Assembly (NCBI GenBank): GCA_013396915.1
Contig: VWZL01005185.1
Location: forward strand, 124,001-188,000
From: Stercorarius parasiticus
Lineage: Eukaryota; Chordata; Aves; Charadriiformes; Stercorariidae
Reading direction: 5' to 3'
DNA length: 64,000 bases
The notes beneath the pieces were generated by a model. That model saw nothing but the letters and a program-made list of their open reading frames with translations, was not told where the DNA came from and ran no database searches. Made by a program: the position numbers and the translations under genes. The stretch's first letter is position 1. Each line of letters starts with the position of its first letter. This document shows, one piece after another, positions 13,739-26,470 of the stretch.

Positions 13739-16160
13739 TGTTAAGTTTTAGGACTCTGATGGCCTCTGTTTTCCAAAGCAGGAGATAATTTAATTTTGCT
13801 TAAGAAGAAGGTGAAAGGAGAACAGATAGCTAGGAAAGTTTTGAACATCACAATTGTATAAAATAGATAAATACGGTGAGAATTTAAAAAAAGCATTGAA
13901 GGTATGGTGTTGTATACTTAACTGCTACGGCAGTGGCCAATACTCAGCCACCAGAGAGGCCAGACACCTTTCCCCGTTCACTGGAATACTTGGAATCACT
14001 TACTGATTACAGAAAAACTAAAAAGAGAGCTGTTATTTGGGGGATGCAGATAATTTTAAGAATGATGCCCTACAATCTACTCATCTATCTCAAAGGGAAA
14101 GTCATAAATCATTACATTTTAACACAAGAACACCTTGAACAATTAACGTCTTGAATTATGAGTATATCATCAGAGTTGTGTCAAATTAACATGCTGTATT
14201 TCTAGCTTCCACGGGTCTAGGAACTGTTCAATGTGCAACAAAGATATCTGCATATGGGGTAAAAATATAAATGCAGCTGTTTATAAACTCACTGTCCCAC
14301 ATGTCATGATGTTGCAAGTCTGCGTTATAAAAAAATGAAATGCTAACAAATCAAAACACTTCAAATGCAAACTTCCCCTCAGTTTGGTTTCAGAGGCTCT
14401 AAAGCCCAGTTAAACTCATTTTCTGCATTTTCCATGTATTTTCATAGATTTACTGCTGTAGGTGCAATAAACCTGTCTGGTGATAAAAGTAGCAGCACAG
14501 GTAAAAAATCATAACTGTTTCTTGAAAGCCTCATAAAATTATATTCTGCAAGGGGCGCTAAACTGCTCAGTTGATCTTAATTCAGCATAAAACCACTTGC
14601 TTCCCAGTGAAGTGGAGCTTCACCCATTGGCCAGTGCAGCCATAAGCAGAAGGAGATATGTGTCTGAAGGAGATGTACAGCTGGGTTGGGAACGAAACAA
14701 CTTTTTAGAAGCTAGAAAACAAGCAAGAGTACATAGTATTAGGGGGGAATTAATTTAGATCATTTAATGTTAACATATTAGACTTCATTATTGAGTGCAA
14801 GTTGCACATTTCACAGTTCTACTTCCTCATATAAAATGACACCTGATAGTAAACCAGAAAGAAAAGGAGGAAGTGATCTGACTAAGGATAAAAACATGGT
14901 AAATAAAGAAGTAACCAGATAATTAAGTGGGCTTTTAAATCGAAATGTTCTCTGAATATAGCTTCTCTTTTCAAATTTCCTCTGCAATGTAAGTTTGAAG
15001 GGCATGAAAGGAGACACTGACAGCTTTGGAAGTTGATACTACATTTCAGGTAAAGGTCTTTCCAAAAAGTCCGGACAAAGGTCTTCTTATCAGCGCTTCA
15101 GCTGGGAAGAACAAAGAAGAGACATGCACGAGTCACATGGATTGCAGGATCAGTGCAAACCACAAAGGAAAAGCAGTGACGAATAAAGTAAATACAGTCT
15201 TATTATTTAGGGGGTAACTTGTTTCCTGAAGACATGGAGAGACAAGGGCATTGCATGAGTTGCTGGAGGGATCTTTCCTGCTTCTCAAGTTGAAAGGACT
15301 GTCTCAGGAAGGATGAAATACAACCAAATGAAGTGCAGAGAAGGACAGAGAGATGCTTGGGGGAACAGGTAAGAGCGTGGCTTGCTCTGACTAGTGAGCT
15401 AGGGGCTGAGAGAGGATAAGATTGCTCTCTATTGATGTACCAATGGAGTAAAATGCCAATGAGACAGGGGCACCCTTCACGCTAAGGGATACTCTTTGCA
15501 GAGCAAGTGGATCAAAACTAACCATGTGTAAATTTATGCTGGAAATAAGAAGGCTTCTAAATGTTGGAGCAGTGATGTTCTGAAACAGTATCCCAAGGAG
15601 AGCAGTGGAAGTAGAAAACCTTTAGGTTGAAGTAGAAGTTTGATAAGAGTTTGTGAAGAAGATTGCATGACATGGTTAACCGCAGGAGAATCAGATTTTC
15701 AAACAGTTTTCTAATCAGACGAGTAAGGTGCAGAGGGGACCACCAGCTACTTCGGAGATGGAACTCAACTGGTTTATCAGGACAGATAAGACCTTGCTTT
15801 CAACCAGAAAACCTTCCAGTTCTGAGCCTTCTCCTCCTGAGCGCTTTTTCCGTATGGGTCTTAAAGGGAGGCGAAGGTGCCACTGTAGTCAAGAGCTGAC
15901 ATGCACATAACAGTAGAAAGACAGGGTTTCAATGAGGTTGAAAATTCTGCCTTCCCAGCTCTGCCAACGTACCCAACAATGGGACACAAGGAGAAACTGA
16001 AGCCTTTTATGCCCCTTCTGCCTTTCAAGTGCCTGGAGTTTAAGGTATGCATTTGCAAAATTGCCCTTTTTGGCAGGTTTGAGCAATGCTGAGCACAAAG
16101 CTGTCCTACCCCTGCTGCCTTTTGAGTCTCTCCCTCTAACAGAGTTTGATTTTGCTAAAA

Positions 16161-16178
16161 CACCACCACCACCACCAT
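16161..16178. repeat. CAC trinucleotide run
   Basis: About six CAC units lie in tandem in intron sequence with no sign of coding use. Confidence 0.9.
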
Positions 16179-17331
16179 TCTTTTCAGAATTAAATTTGAC
16201 TATCTTTTATTGTGTAACATAGGCATTTTTCTTAGGAATTGCGGACTAACATAAAAATACATTTTTCTATCAGTAGCAAATAATATCATTAACAGCGGAT
16301 AACAATTTTCAACTAATACCTAATGTCAAACCCTTTGGATTTGAAGTGTGGGACAGAAAGAACTAGGAACCAAATCACCATGAGACAGACTGTGTTCTCA
16401 GTAAAATTTTTGGTTTATACTTACTTTTCTTCTGTCTGCAACATTCTTAAAGCCATAAAAACAACATAAAAGGCAATAGCAAAAACCAATTTTTTGTTGG
16501 ACTCTGAAGCTTTGAACTTCCACTGATCCAGATTCATTCAGATTCATTTGTATTGCAAAACCTGTTTTGGGTTGGTTAGCTACTCAGTATTTTAAGGCTT
16601 GCCTAACACTTCTCTGGGCTACGATTTCTGTTATCAAGTAACCTCCCTCTTATGAATAAATGATGGTACAAAGCAATCGTCTATGTGACTCTGATGCCAC
16701 TGTCACGTGATGGACACTGGGGGGGATACTTGAGAATAATGAAGTGCCATTCCTTGCAATTGGAGACCAACGTGTGTCTGGACAACGCAGCGTTGTAAAT
16801 ATTAGAGGAGCTGAGAGATAAAAGTTTAATTTCAACACAAATCTGCTGCACATTTTGGCATTTACACTAACAGGTGAGCCATTGGCTTGGCTGGCAAGAA
16901 AGGTGTAACTCATGGACAATTACAAGTAATAAATGCAGAATCAGCATGAATGAAACAACCTTGTTACCAGATGAAAAAATTCTATGGGATTTTTCGAAGG
17001 GTCCTTCCCTTCATGCTGCCACCCTGGGTCTGGTCACAGCAGTTGAAAGTTACCTCTGACAAGTGAAATGAAATTAGTGATACAGTTGCTGATGAACAGG
17101 TACTAAAATCTTAAAAATTGTAACAAAAAGACCAAATGAGCTCTCTTTAACAACTGAAAATCATAAAATAAAACTGGATTTGGTGTGGGAAGCCTAAAGT
17201 ACAAAAAAAAATTTGCAACTTTACTGTGTTGATCTAGCAAAGCTTGGAGGCTTCTTTTGTTTTGTTGTTCTGCAATAGTATTTCTTCAGGCTTACAGCTA
17301 TTACCCAAATACATCTCCCATTTCCACATAC

Positions 17332-17486
17332 CTTGTAGTGGAAGAGGAATAATCCACAGAAGAGGCTGTACAGGTCAGCCGTGAGTAGGGAGAGGTTGAC
17401 GGCAGTAGCACTGGTTTTCTTTATGACCACTGGCATAAAGCTGTAGAGGCCAAACATACAGGCACTAAAGCCGACATACAACAAGC
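17332..17486 (-). CDS. SLC35F1: SLC35F1 coding exon (probably exon 7)
   Basis: This 155-base exon lies between acceptor TCTTCTGCAG and donor GTATGT. Two leading bases finish the Gly codon, and 51 codons follow, ending in a whole Lys codon. The peptide runs LLYVGFSACMFGLYSFMPV, then VIKKTSATAVNLSLLTADLY, then SLFCGLFLFHYK. The SFMPVVIKKTSAT and LTADLYSLF motifs are diagnostic for SLC35F proteins, and two hydrophobic helices are visible. The next exon should start in phase 0 with the last membrane segment and the C-terminal tail (about 73 residues in human). No matching sequence was found in the 17331 bases that remain downstream, so it is probably outside the window. Confidence 0.96.
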
Positions 17487-17623
17487 CTGCAGAAGAGAAA
17501 CAAGAAGCAAAGTGACATTTCATAGGCTGCAGCAGTTACTCCTGTTGGGAGGAAGAAGGCTGTGTTTTTAGAAAAGGATGAAGAATGCTTTTCAGAAAAA
17601 CATGGATTCAAATTATTAAGATG

Positions 17624-17653
17624 CACACACACACACATATATATATATATATT
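17624..17653. repeat. CA then TA compound microsatellite
   Basis: A CA run passes into a TA run of similar length. It lies about 140 bases upstream (in transcript sense) of the acceptor of the 155-base exon. On the transcript strand it reads TA then TG. Confidence 0.95.
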
Positions 17654-20013
17654 AAGAACATCATTCTAAATACATATGAAAACCACTGAAAACCATACCT
17701 ACCCAGCAACGGACACAATGTTTTCTCTCTGTGGTGCCCATAATAGCAGTGCTGTTTTGAATTGGTGGCTTTTACTACTAGTGAATACCTCATGTCCAAC
17801 GTAGGTTTGGATGAAATGATGCATTTGGACACATTGAGTCTAGTCTCTTAAGGAGCTGAATGGCCCCAACACCAACTAAGTTCTGCTGAGTTGGATGGAG
17901 CACACGATATTTTCTGGGAATGGACCCAAAAAAATTAACGCAAAAGTATTTGCAGAGGAGTTAATGAGCCAATGGACGAATGCATGAGGACAGCACTGAA
18001 GTGGCAGAGGTCCTAGTTCTATTTTGCCACCAAACCTGATCAATCACTTCACAGTTTTGTGCTTCTGTTCCTCTACCACTTTTTGTCTGCCTTAGTTAAT
18101 AAAGCTTTCCGGAGCTGAGAGTATTTCTTGCTACAAGTTTACAGAGTGCCTCACACAAATTAGATTGTTAGACACTAATATAATAAAAATACATTACAGT
18201 AAAAATCTAATTTCATTTAAAAACCTAAATAACTTACTGGGAAAGAATTCATTGCTTCAGTTATTACTTGATAAATCCCAAGGCAAATTAATCAATATGA
18301 AGTTAAAAAAACAGCAAACACTTCACTCATCTGCTCTCATGCAAATGATATTTCTTAGGCTGCCGTATGCTGCAGAATTCCCAGCTGATATGTGCACAAG
18401 CCTAAATTTAGACTCACGCCAGCTCTTCAGAGCATGGTGTTATTGACTAAAAGTTGCAGAAAATCTGATTGCCCAAGTCCTGAAAGTAATTAGAAGGAGG
18501 GGAGAAAAAAGCCCATATGATTTGTATTTGCTTGTGGATCCACTTAGTCAAAAACTCTTTAGAAAAGCTATCTAAAGGACAAAATCAGCTGTGATAGATC
18601 GAGTCCCTTAGAAGCACCTGAACGGAAGTGTACATGCACCTGAAACAAATACAGCAGTCACAAAATGTCGGTGAATTTATATCAATTGTTACAGCATGAT
18701 AATGAACCTGAATTTATATCCAGAATATGGATAATCATGGTAAGAACTGGTCTTAATAACAGCAAATTTTTAAGGTGTGCATTGTATAAGGGTAAGAACG
18801 GAATCAATCTTAGGCAGTGCTTGAAAGAGTTGCTTTATGCAAACTCTGCAACTCTTCTGTAGTAGGTCAATGACTGCATCAAACAGAGCGTAGTTTTGAT
18901 CAATGAGAAATTGTTTGCATACACGAGCATTAAGTCAGCTTTTTTTCCAGGATTAAGTCAAGAACAGGTCAGGCGCAAAAGCCATTCTGGACCCGAAGTC
19001 AGCATTCTCGAAGTACAGTCTGCAAATCACCAGCTGGTCCACCGAGCCCCTCCTAGTCAGTCTGGATTTAACACACATATTCAGGTGCTTTGCTGGGTTA
19101 TGCTCTCACTAACAGCATAATTTTATGGTTACTGCCTTGGTGTTCATATTCTTTGGCAGGTAACTACATTCACTTTGCAGGCTGCTCTTCCAAAGGGCAT
19201 TTCAGTTCCAGTGAAAAATCGCTTAAACTGTAGCTGTCCTATCAGAGGTGAATATAAGGTGGCATTTCATTTACATTTTAAAAATACATGTAATACTCAC
19301 CAGCTGGACGGCATTTAGTGGTGACAATAAGCAAAGTGGAAATAACATCACATGATTTTCAGATACTGCTTCTTAGAGGGCCAGTTTTAAGTCCAAGTCT
19401 TGGAGCCTCAGCTTCCTTGGGTACACCTGCAGTGCTAACGGCAGCCTTAGGAATCACCACTAGTGCTGCAGTCCCAGGTGTTGGGACCTGTGTATAACCA
19501 GGCACCAGGTCACCAGCACCAATTGCCTGTAGTAGGCACTGGATGGAAGCAATGTGGTAAGTTAGGGGGTGCTTTTGGAATGATCTTGCTGATCAGCTGG
19601 TCTGTGTTAAACCCTGAGAAGCTCACCATTCATAACTGCTTTCAGATGTGCTGGCATTGTCCCAAACTGAAGGCTTAATCTGCATGAAGGCAGCTGTGGG
19701 TGGGATTCTTTACACCTAAGTCTGGACACTTACTGAGGGTTGGTGGTGAATGAAGAGACTGGGAAATTTTAGAGGGCAGATTGTCCAACCTCTTTTAGAC
19801 ACCAGATTTAGCATAGTATGATTTCTGTCTTGTCTGTTTATTCTTGCTGATGATAAAGGGAGTCTATTTAAGTAAGTTAGATGTCCACATACCAGATATC
19901 TAAAGTTGATGGAAGGAATCCCATCTTGTCTGTCAGTACTCACCCTGATGGGTAAGGCCACCAGTTTTGCCTGTTTGGGTGTAAATGCCTCATAAGTGTT
20001 TGAACTGGGCGCT

Positions 20014-20400
20014 AGGATCATAGGATCATGGGGTGAGTCAGGCTGGAAGGGAGCTCAGAAGTCTCTAGTTGAAACCCTGCTCATTCCAGGCTCAGCTGTG
20101 AGATCAGACCAAGTTGCTCAGGACTTTGTCCAACCTGGTCTTGAAACCCCTGAGGATGGAGACCGCACAACCTCTCTAGGCAACCTGCTCCACTGCCTGC
20201 CTGTCCTCAGTGTGAAGAAGACTTTCCTTTTATCCATCCTGAACCTCTCATTTCAGCTTCTGCCTGTTGTCCCTCATCCTCCTGCCATGCACCACTGTGA
20301 AGACCTTGGCTCTGTCCTTTTGATAACTTCCTTGTAGGTAACTCCTCAAAGCCTTCTATTCTGCAGGCTGAACAAGCCCCAGTCCCTCAGTACCTCCTCA
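20014..20400 (-). mobile_element. Old CR1 retrotransposon, 3' fragment
   Basis: On the minus strand this is a diverged CR1 3' part of about 390 bases. Inverted octamers (AGGATCATAGGATCATGG) start it on the plus strand. They are followed by recognisable CR1 blocks such as CAACCTCTCTAGGCAACCTG, the untranslated tail, and the end of ORF2 near CAAGCCCCAGTCCCTCAG. Many substitutions indicate an older insertion than the other pieces. The 5' limit is approximate. Confidence 0.88.
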
Positions 20401-22784
20401 TTTGTCTTAAAACCGGACATCTTCACACAGATGGCATGGTCTGCCACCAGAGAGACTGCTCTAAAGTAGCCCAAGTACCACCAAGACCAACATGCCTTGG
20501 GAACTTCTACTTTAACACCTGAGCGTGGTGGTTGAATGTTGTATGTTTTATCCTTCACATTTTTACTCCAAAAGCTATTGTTTCTTTGGGATGAAATGGA
20601 ATCAGTTATGATTTTTCATGCTGTTTTCTTGGAATGAAGACCATTGAGAACTATTCAACACCCTTCCCCCCCCAACCCTGTAACACAGAACACTTCCTTG
20701 GAGATTCAAACTGGCTTTTCTCTTAAATAAAACTGATGTTAATTTATTTGTTATTATTTCATGTATCACTCTACAAAACATGTCATGGTCTCATATGAAA
20801 CCACTCAGTCAGAACAGTATAATCATTATCCTTTCAGTCAGGTTGTCAGCATGTATTAATATGTAAACCTTCAAGGATTCAAGCAGAGCTACACTGATTT
20901 ATACTAAGTGTGAAGATGATGCTATGTGTAAGGGGAATTTCCAAAATTAAAACCAGGACAGCCACAGCCTGATAGACATAACAGATTGACTTTAGATCTT
21001 TGTATTCCAAAATCATTTGTATTTTACATCAGTTGAAAGGTAGCTCATCCATTCTTAATAGCACAATTATGGCAGATGGCAACAGGCCACCTTGAGTTAT
21101 TTATTAGGTTGCCTGCTGTGACTTTATCACTACGATTCAGAAGGCTGATGATTTAACTCTGCTGGACTGCAGGTTTGAGTCTGTGGCAGTGGATAACCAT
21201 TCAGGACAAGGCTGTGAACACCCTGACATAGATTTGTCAAATCACTACTTGACAATCTTGTATCATTGCCAATGCAATGGAAAGCACACCAAGTGCAGTG
21301 GAAGTCAGGGAAGAACACAAAACTACACATAATTGTCACCATTTAATCCATGTTCAACTGCACAGCATCTCCAATTATTGCTCTAACAAAACAAGTACAT
21401 ATCTACGATGCTCTTGCTAAGATGATCTCCTCCTTATGAAGCATAGGGACTCTTCAGAATTAGTGACTAACTTTCAGTGACATTTTAATGGCATCACAGA
21501 CCAAGTAAGACTTCATTTTAATAGCACATTTCACTGATATTGAGTTACAACAGAACTCTCATCGAAGTATATATGACATTTACATGGACAGTAGATTAAT
21601 TCACTATGACCATTGCGAGTTCCATCAGAACCAGATTAATTGTGTCCCTGTGCTCCTTACCATGAAGTATGAAGAAACACCGATGCAATTATGCTAATTA
21701 TCTCAGATTAAAGAAGGCCAATACACTTATAGTACACAGTTGAGTGTGTTTCTCCATGGATACTTTAAATTTATTTGTCATTTAGTTTTACAGCTAAACC
21801 ATCAAATCTCCAAGACTTCTAGGTGCAGTGTTTTGTCAAAGATGCACTGTTTTTATTAAGGTTTATGATGATGAGAGGAAATTGTGAACTAAGTTTAAAG
21901 AAAACAGCAATGTATTCCAGAACTTGTATCACCTGTCCTCAGGGATTCCCCATATAATCAGTTGCCTTTGCACACTTCCGAGCTGTCATTTTTATGTTCA
22001 TTCTGAAACTAGGTAACAAGCTATTGTGAATGGACTGCCAAAGCTTGAATCCCCCACTAAGTATATCAGCTCTATACTATTAGTGTTCTTTTATTTCTTC
22101 TATTGTCATAAATAGTCAAAGTGTGATTATAGGGACTCTCCTTTCCTAAATGTTGGACTAATTAGAAGGGAGTCTTAGATCATAAACTCAGCTTCCAGAC
22201 TGAAATGGAAAAATGCAATCCACTGCATAGCAAAACACCATGAGAGCTTCATTGCGCATGATGCTACCTAAACTTGTCTAAAAGACACATCTGCTATATT
22301 CCACCAAGAACACTTGGAAAGCAATTAACCATTTGCATACAGAAATGCTCCCCTTGGAAATGGGTTTATGAGGCTATAGTATGCACTGCAAGTACTTTTT
22401 TAGGTTTTTTGTTAGGTTCCATTTTCTTCCTTTGGCATTCACTGAAAAGGTTTGGCTCTTAATGACTACCTCATTTATTTGTCCCAGTGTTGCATTGAAT
22501 CTTAGAACTGGAACCCCATTATTGTTTTAATTCACGGCTGTCTGAATAATTATCTTACGGCATTCATATGCTTAACCTAATGGTGCAAGGAAAGCATAAT
22601 ATGGCAATGGGAGGACAGATCATTTAAGAAAAGTTATGAGGCATGTGGTTCAACCTTTGGCAGTAACTGGCAGAAAAGTCACAAACGTTGGCTCCAGTGA
22701 AACTTTGTGCCTGCCTCCCCAAACACTGGTTGTCTCCACGCCTCCTTCAGCAATTACCTTCAATGAGGTAAAGTGTTTTCTTAC

Positions 22785-22837
22785 CTATTTGCCAATCCCA
22801 GGGAACTTTCAACAGCTCTTTGTGTTCCATGATTGCA
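22785..22837 (-). CDS. SLC35F1: SLC35F1 small 53-base coding exon (probably exon 6)
   Basis: This small exon lies between the pyrimidine-rich acceptor TTCTCTTATAG and donor GTAAGA. One base completes the Leu codon begun upstream, 17 codons give AIMEHKELLKVPWDWQI, and one base starts the Gly codon finished in the next exon. The peptide is the hydrophilic loop between two membrane helices, with the family motif PWDWQIG. The exon is too short for a simple open-frame scan. It sits opposite a 169-codon plus-strand frame (22636-23145) that is not a gene. Its place in the transcript is fixed by phase (CT+T on one side, G+GC on the other), so skipping it would shift the frame. Confidence 0.96.
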
Positions 22838-24089
22838 CTATAAGAGAAGAGAAGGCAAAATTTGATGGAAGAGAACAGAAGTTAAATTACTTCTACTCAT
22901 TCAATTCAAATGCTGGACAAAACAACATAAATAACCTTACAACAAAAAATCTCTGTAGGAACCAAATGCAATCAGACTTTGCTAATCCACTCTGGCTTTA
23001 TCCTTGTACCCATGTATTTGAAAGATCTTCAGGGAAGCAATCAGATGTGATAGCATACGATTTGTACTCATTTATTTCCAGCTCTCTATATACCTGCCCA
23101 AAGTGCCCATTCCCCTATATATTCAATCCTCTTGTACTCTTCTGACTTAATATTCTGAAAGCTTTTGAACTTTAATGATTAATTATGTATCTGTCTGAGT
23201 TATTCACTCTTCAGAGCAGCTCTGCAGTGTCAAATAAATAGATATCACAGGCTGGCTTTAGGGAGAATACTGTGAATTGTTACACTCCGAGAGAGATCAA
23301 ATAGTCACAGGAATGGAAGTCAGGAAACAAAGCAAAGGGTGGGACAAGCTGCACAAGTCCACTTTCAACATCTTGTAAGTCTTGCATTGTATATTAACAT
23401 CAAAATCCCAGATCCAGAAAATTCTAAATCGGCTATTCCCAATCCAGGCAAATAGACCTTTGGAGATTAGGTATCTCACATTCAGCTAACTGCTTTCTCT
23501 GATCTGTGATTTGCAGATAACTTCTGCAGTGCAGAACTCTGCATGCTAGTCTGGACATCCTCTTAAACAAGTATAAAACATGGAATTACACAGATTGAAA
23601 AACAAAGTACCTAGTACAAAAGGTGTATGTGGCAGACCAAGTCTAATAGTAAAACCGCAGGAACTCAGTGCCTTCCAGATTAATCTGCTCTAGAGAGTTG
23701 CATCCTGAAAATTCTAATTTGCTTGCTGCTGATTTGTGGCAAGTCTAATACTGTGTACAGAATAATAAGATTATTTTTTTCCGCAAAATAATTAAATTAT
23801 AAGCGTCTTTGCATGCAGAAGGCATATGTCTCTTATCAGCAATTCCTGAAGAATATCATGAAAACAAACTGCAATGTCCCTTGTTCTGTCAAACAAATTT
23901 TGATATAACTTAAATTTAGGAACATTGCTTGCATACTATTGCCTATCTGATACAAAAGAAGCATAAAACAATATGCTACGGTCTGTGACTCACTATGATC
24001 TGTGAAACAAAAAGGGGTAAGAACAACTTTGCCAGAAATTGCCACTTAGTGATGCCGGGTTCACTGAAGAATTGGAATGACAATGATCT

Positions 24090-24955
24090 TCAAAAGGTTG
24101 TGGTGATTGAAGGAGGTCCCTGATGACTGAAAAGAGACAAACGCAACATCCAGTTTCAAAAAGAGCGAAATCTATAGCCCAACCAGCCTTATGCTAACCT
24201 TTGTGAAGATTATGAAGCAAATCTTCCCAGAAGACATTTTCAGGAAATGAATAAGAGATGACTGGAAACAGCCAGCAGAGACTTCTCAAGAGCAAACCAT
24301 ATCTCGCCAAACTGACTGCCTTCTATGATGAGATGACTGGCTCAGTAAATAAAGGAGAGGGAATGGATGAGAGGATGAGGTGTAACCTACCTTGGCTTTA
24401 GCAAAGTTATGGACTGGATGAGTGGACTACCCACAATGTAGTCTGAAGAAAAGGGCCAAGAAAAACCTTGTGAAGTTCAAGAAAAGCAAATATGAACTCC
24501 TGCACTTGAGGTGGAATAACCATATGCAACAGTACAGGCTGGGAGCTGACTGGATAGAAAGCTGCTTTTTAGAAATAAACCTTGGAGTAGTGGTGCACTT
24601 CAACCTGAACGTGATTCAGCAATGTGTCCCTGGAGCAGAGAAGGCCAACAGCATCCTGGGCTGTGTTAGTAAGAGTCTGGACAGCAAGCTGAAGGACATG
24701 ATTTGTGAGACAGCAGCTGGAGCACTGTATCCAATTTTGGGCTGCCCAGAATAAGACAGACATCGACAAATTGGAGGGAGTACTGTGTAGCTCTGTCACA
24801 ATGGTCAGGCGGCTGGAGCACATGATGTAAGAGGAGATGCTGAAACAGCAGGGTTTGTTCAGTGTGAAGGCTAAGACACTTTGTGGATGCCAACGAAACT
24901 TTGACCAGCATGGTGTTTAGCATGCTGGGAAATGGCCCTATTTCTGAGACACTCC
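24090..24955 (+). mobile_element. Degenerate CR1 retrotransposon, ORF2 part with internal deletion
   Basis: Plus-strand CR1 ORF2 remnants are visible. GAGGTCCCTGATGACTGAAAA lies near 24113, followed by the block around 24300 that corresponds to the CLTNLIAFYDEMTG region. A jump of several hundred bases removes the reverse transcriptase core. ORF2 C-terminal sequence then resumes from about 24450 to 24955. The frame is broken many times and the element is dead. No CR1 tail is seen at the 3' end. Boundaries are approximate. Confidence 0.82.
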
Positions 24956-26470
24956 TTCCCTAGACTACTTCGGTTTATAGGACCCAAAGGTCCTATATTG
25001 CACCACAGTGGCCAGCAGTGTTTCAAAGGAAGAGTCTGGAGGTGTAATAAGGGGAACTGTCTTCTCTTTGAAACAATTGGTATATTTAGTTAGATTAAAC
25101 ATCCGTGAACTCATAACTACGCAACGTCTGCTCTTCATTTCAAGTAAAGGTAAGAAAATGCTGAATTGTTTCATGGAACCAAGAAGCAGAAACATTATTG
25201 GTCTCTTCCAATATTCAAACTCTTGCCACCTTGTTAAAAAAGTACATATACGAGATAAGCGTGGTTGGGGCTCCACAAAGTGCCGCAAAAGCACTAGCAG
25301 CAAAAAGCTGCGGAGGCTGGTGGAAAAAAATATGCTGGTGAGAACTTTTGGGCTAAAGGCTGACTAGAAAAACCTTAGGGCTTTCAGCAAAGAAATGGTT
25401 TCTTATTGTTTCCTTCCAGTTGTGTCCTCTGTATACAAAGATGCCCCGTTCCAGCACCAGCTTCTTCTCCCCAGGAAAATAACTCACAGATCCTGAATTA
25501 GGATGAACTGCTTGGGTCAAGAGGAGGTAATGGCACTATAATTAAATTCAGGAATACGAGACATGTATGTGACAGTTTACACACACAGAGCAAGACCAGG
25601 GCACTGCTTTGATGCCCTCAGAATTGGTTAGTACCTACCTACCATGAACACTGTAGGTAACAAAAATGCTTTTGCCAAAGAGACTAGGCACATTTACATG
25701 CTCTTTTGTTCTATATTTTTAAAAAAGAAATTGCTTGTGTGGCAGCCAGTTAATATAAATAATTTTAAGTCACGAGTTCAAATCCCACATAAGTATAATA
25801 AGCTTTCTGGCCAAAGAAATAAAACCAATTAAGTGGGAATTGATGGGTCATTGTTTTGATCAGTCTCTGCTTTTAGAAGCTGAGTAGCTCAGATGTGCAG
25901 GGAAGCAACCTGGTTTTGATTAATAATCCAAAGTTATGCTGTGTGACAAGCACCAGTGATGGATCTGCATAAAATGTGTCAATCTTGCACGGTGACTTTT
26001 ACTACACTTTCATCAGTCACTGTATTGCAACATTGGAAGGTACCTTCCATCTCTCCGGCTTGCAGGTGAGGTGCTTATTAGGTGTGTGTGGATATAGATA
26101 TGACTTAGTAGTTCCCGAAATCCATGCAACAGTCTCCTGAGTACTAAATATTTTGAAGAGAAAACGCCAGCTTTTCTTTTTTTTTTTCAATTCTTTTCAT
26201 GAGGCTTTTTCATTATTTCTGCCTTATCATAATACAGATACACAGAATGAGCCAATCAGTAAAATACCTTCTCACTGGATGTGTTTTATACCTCTTTAGA
26301 AATCTAAGTGACTTTTTAAAAGCACGGAACAGAAACAGAGAGAGTTGTAGATTTTGTTATTTACAGATCAAACCAGCATGTGAAGTATCCACTTGTCTTC
26401 CAGTAACAACATAGTAGGATGTGTCTTCTACTCCTCCCTCCCCATGTGACTATTCAAGGACACCAGTCAA

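Larger units (their letters stand above)
1..17331 (-). other. Intron after the last SLC35F1 exon seen
   Basis: This is inferred to be the last intron of SLC35F1, since the terminal coding exon was not found in it. It is AT-rich, with short frames on both strands (longest 130 codons at 5394-5786) that resemble no known protein. It holds two CR1 ends (7501-7566 and 8297-8475), a TA-rich microsatellite near 6051, an AAAT repeat near 11720, a 24-bp tandem duplication at 13691-13738 and a CAC run at 16161. If the terminal exon is here it is too divergent for me to see by eye. The region could then include the 3' UTR. Confidence 0.6.
17487..22784 (-). other. SLC35F1 intron, 5298 bases
   Basis: This intron is bounded by GTAAGA on the upstream side and TCTTCTGCAG on the downstream side of the minus-strand transcript. 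It contains a CA/TA microsatellite at 17624-17653 and one old minus-strand CR1 piece (20014-20400). The segment 21400-21720 is low in CpG and visibly non-repetitive and could be conserved, but that cannot be shown from one sequence. No other gene was recognised. Confidence 0.85.

Noticed and set aside
22636..23145. 169-codon plus-strand open frame
   Set aside because: It runs antisense over a certain SLC35F1 exon, has no recognisable domain or biased composition, and includes intron sequence on both sides of that exon.
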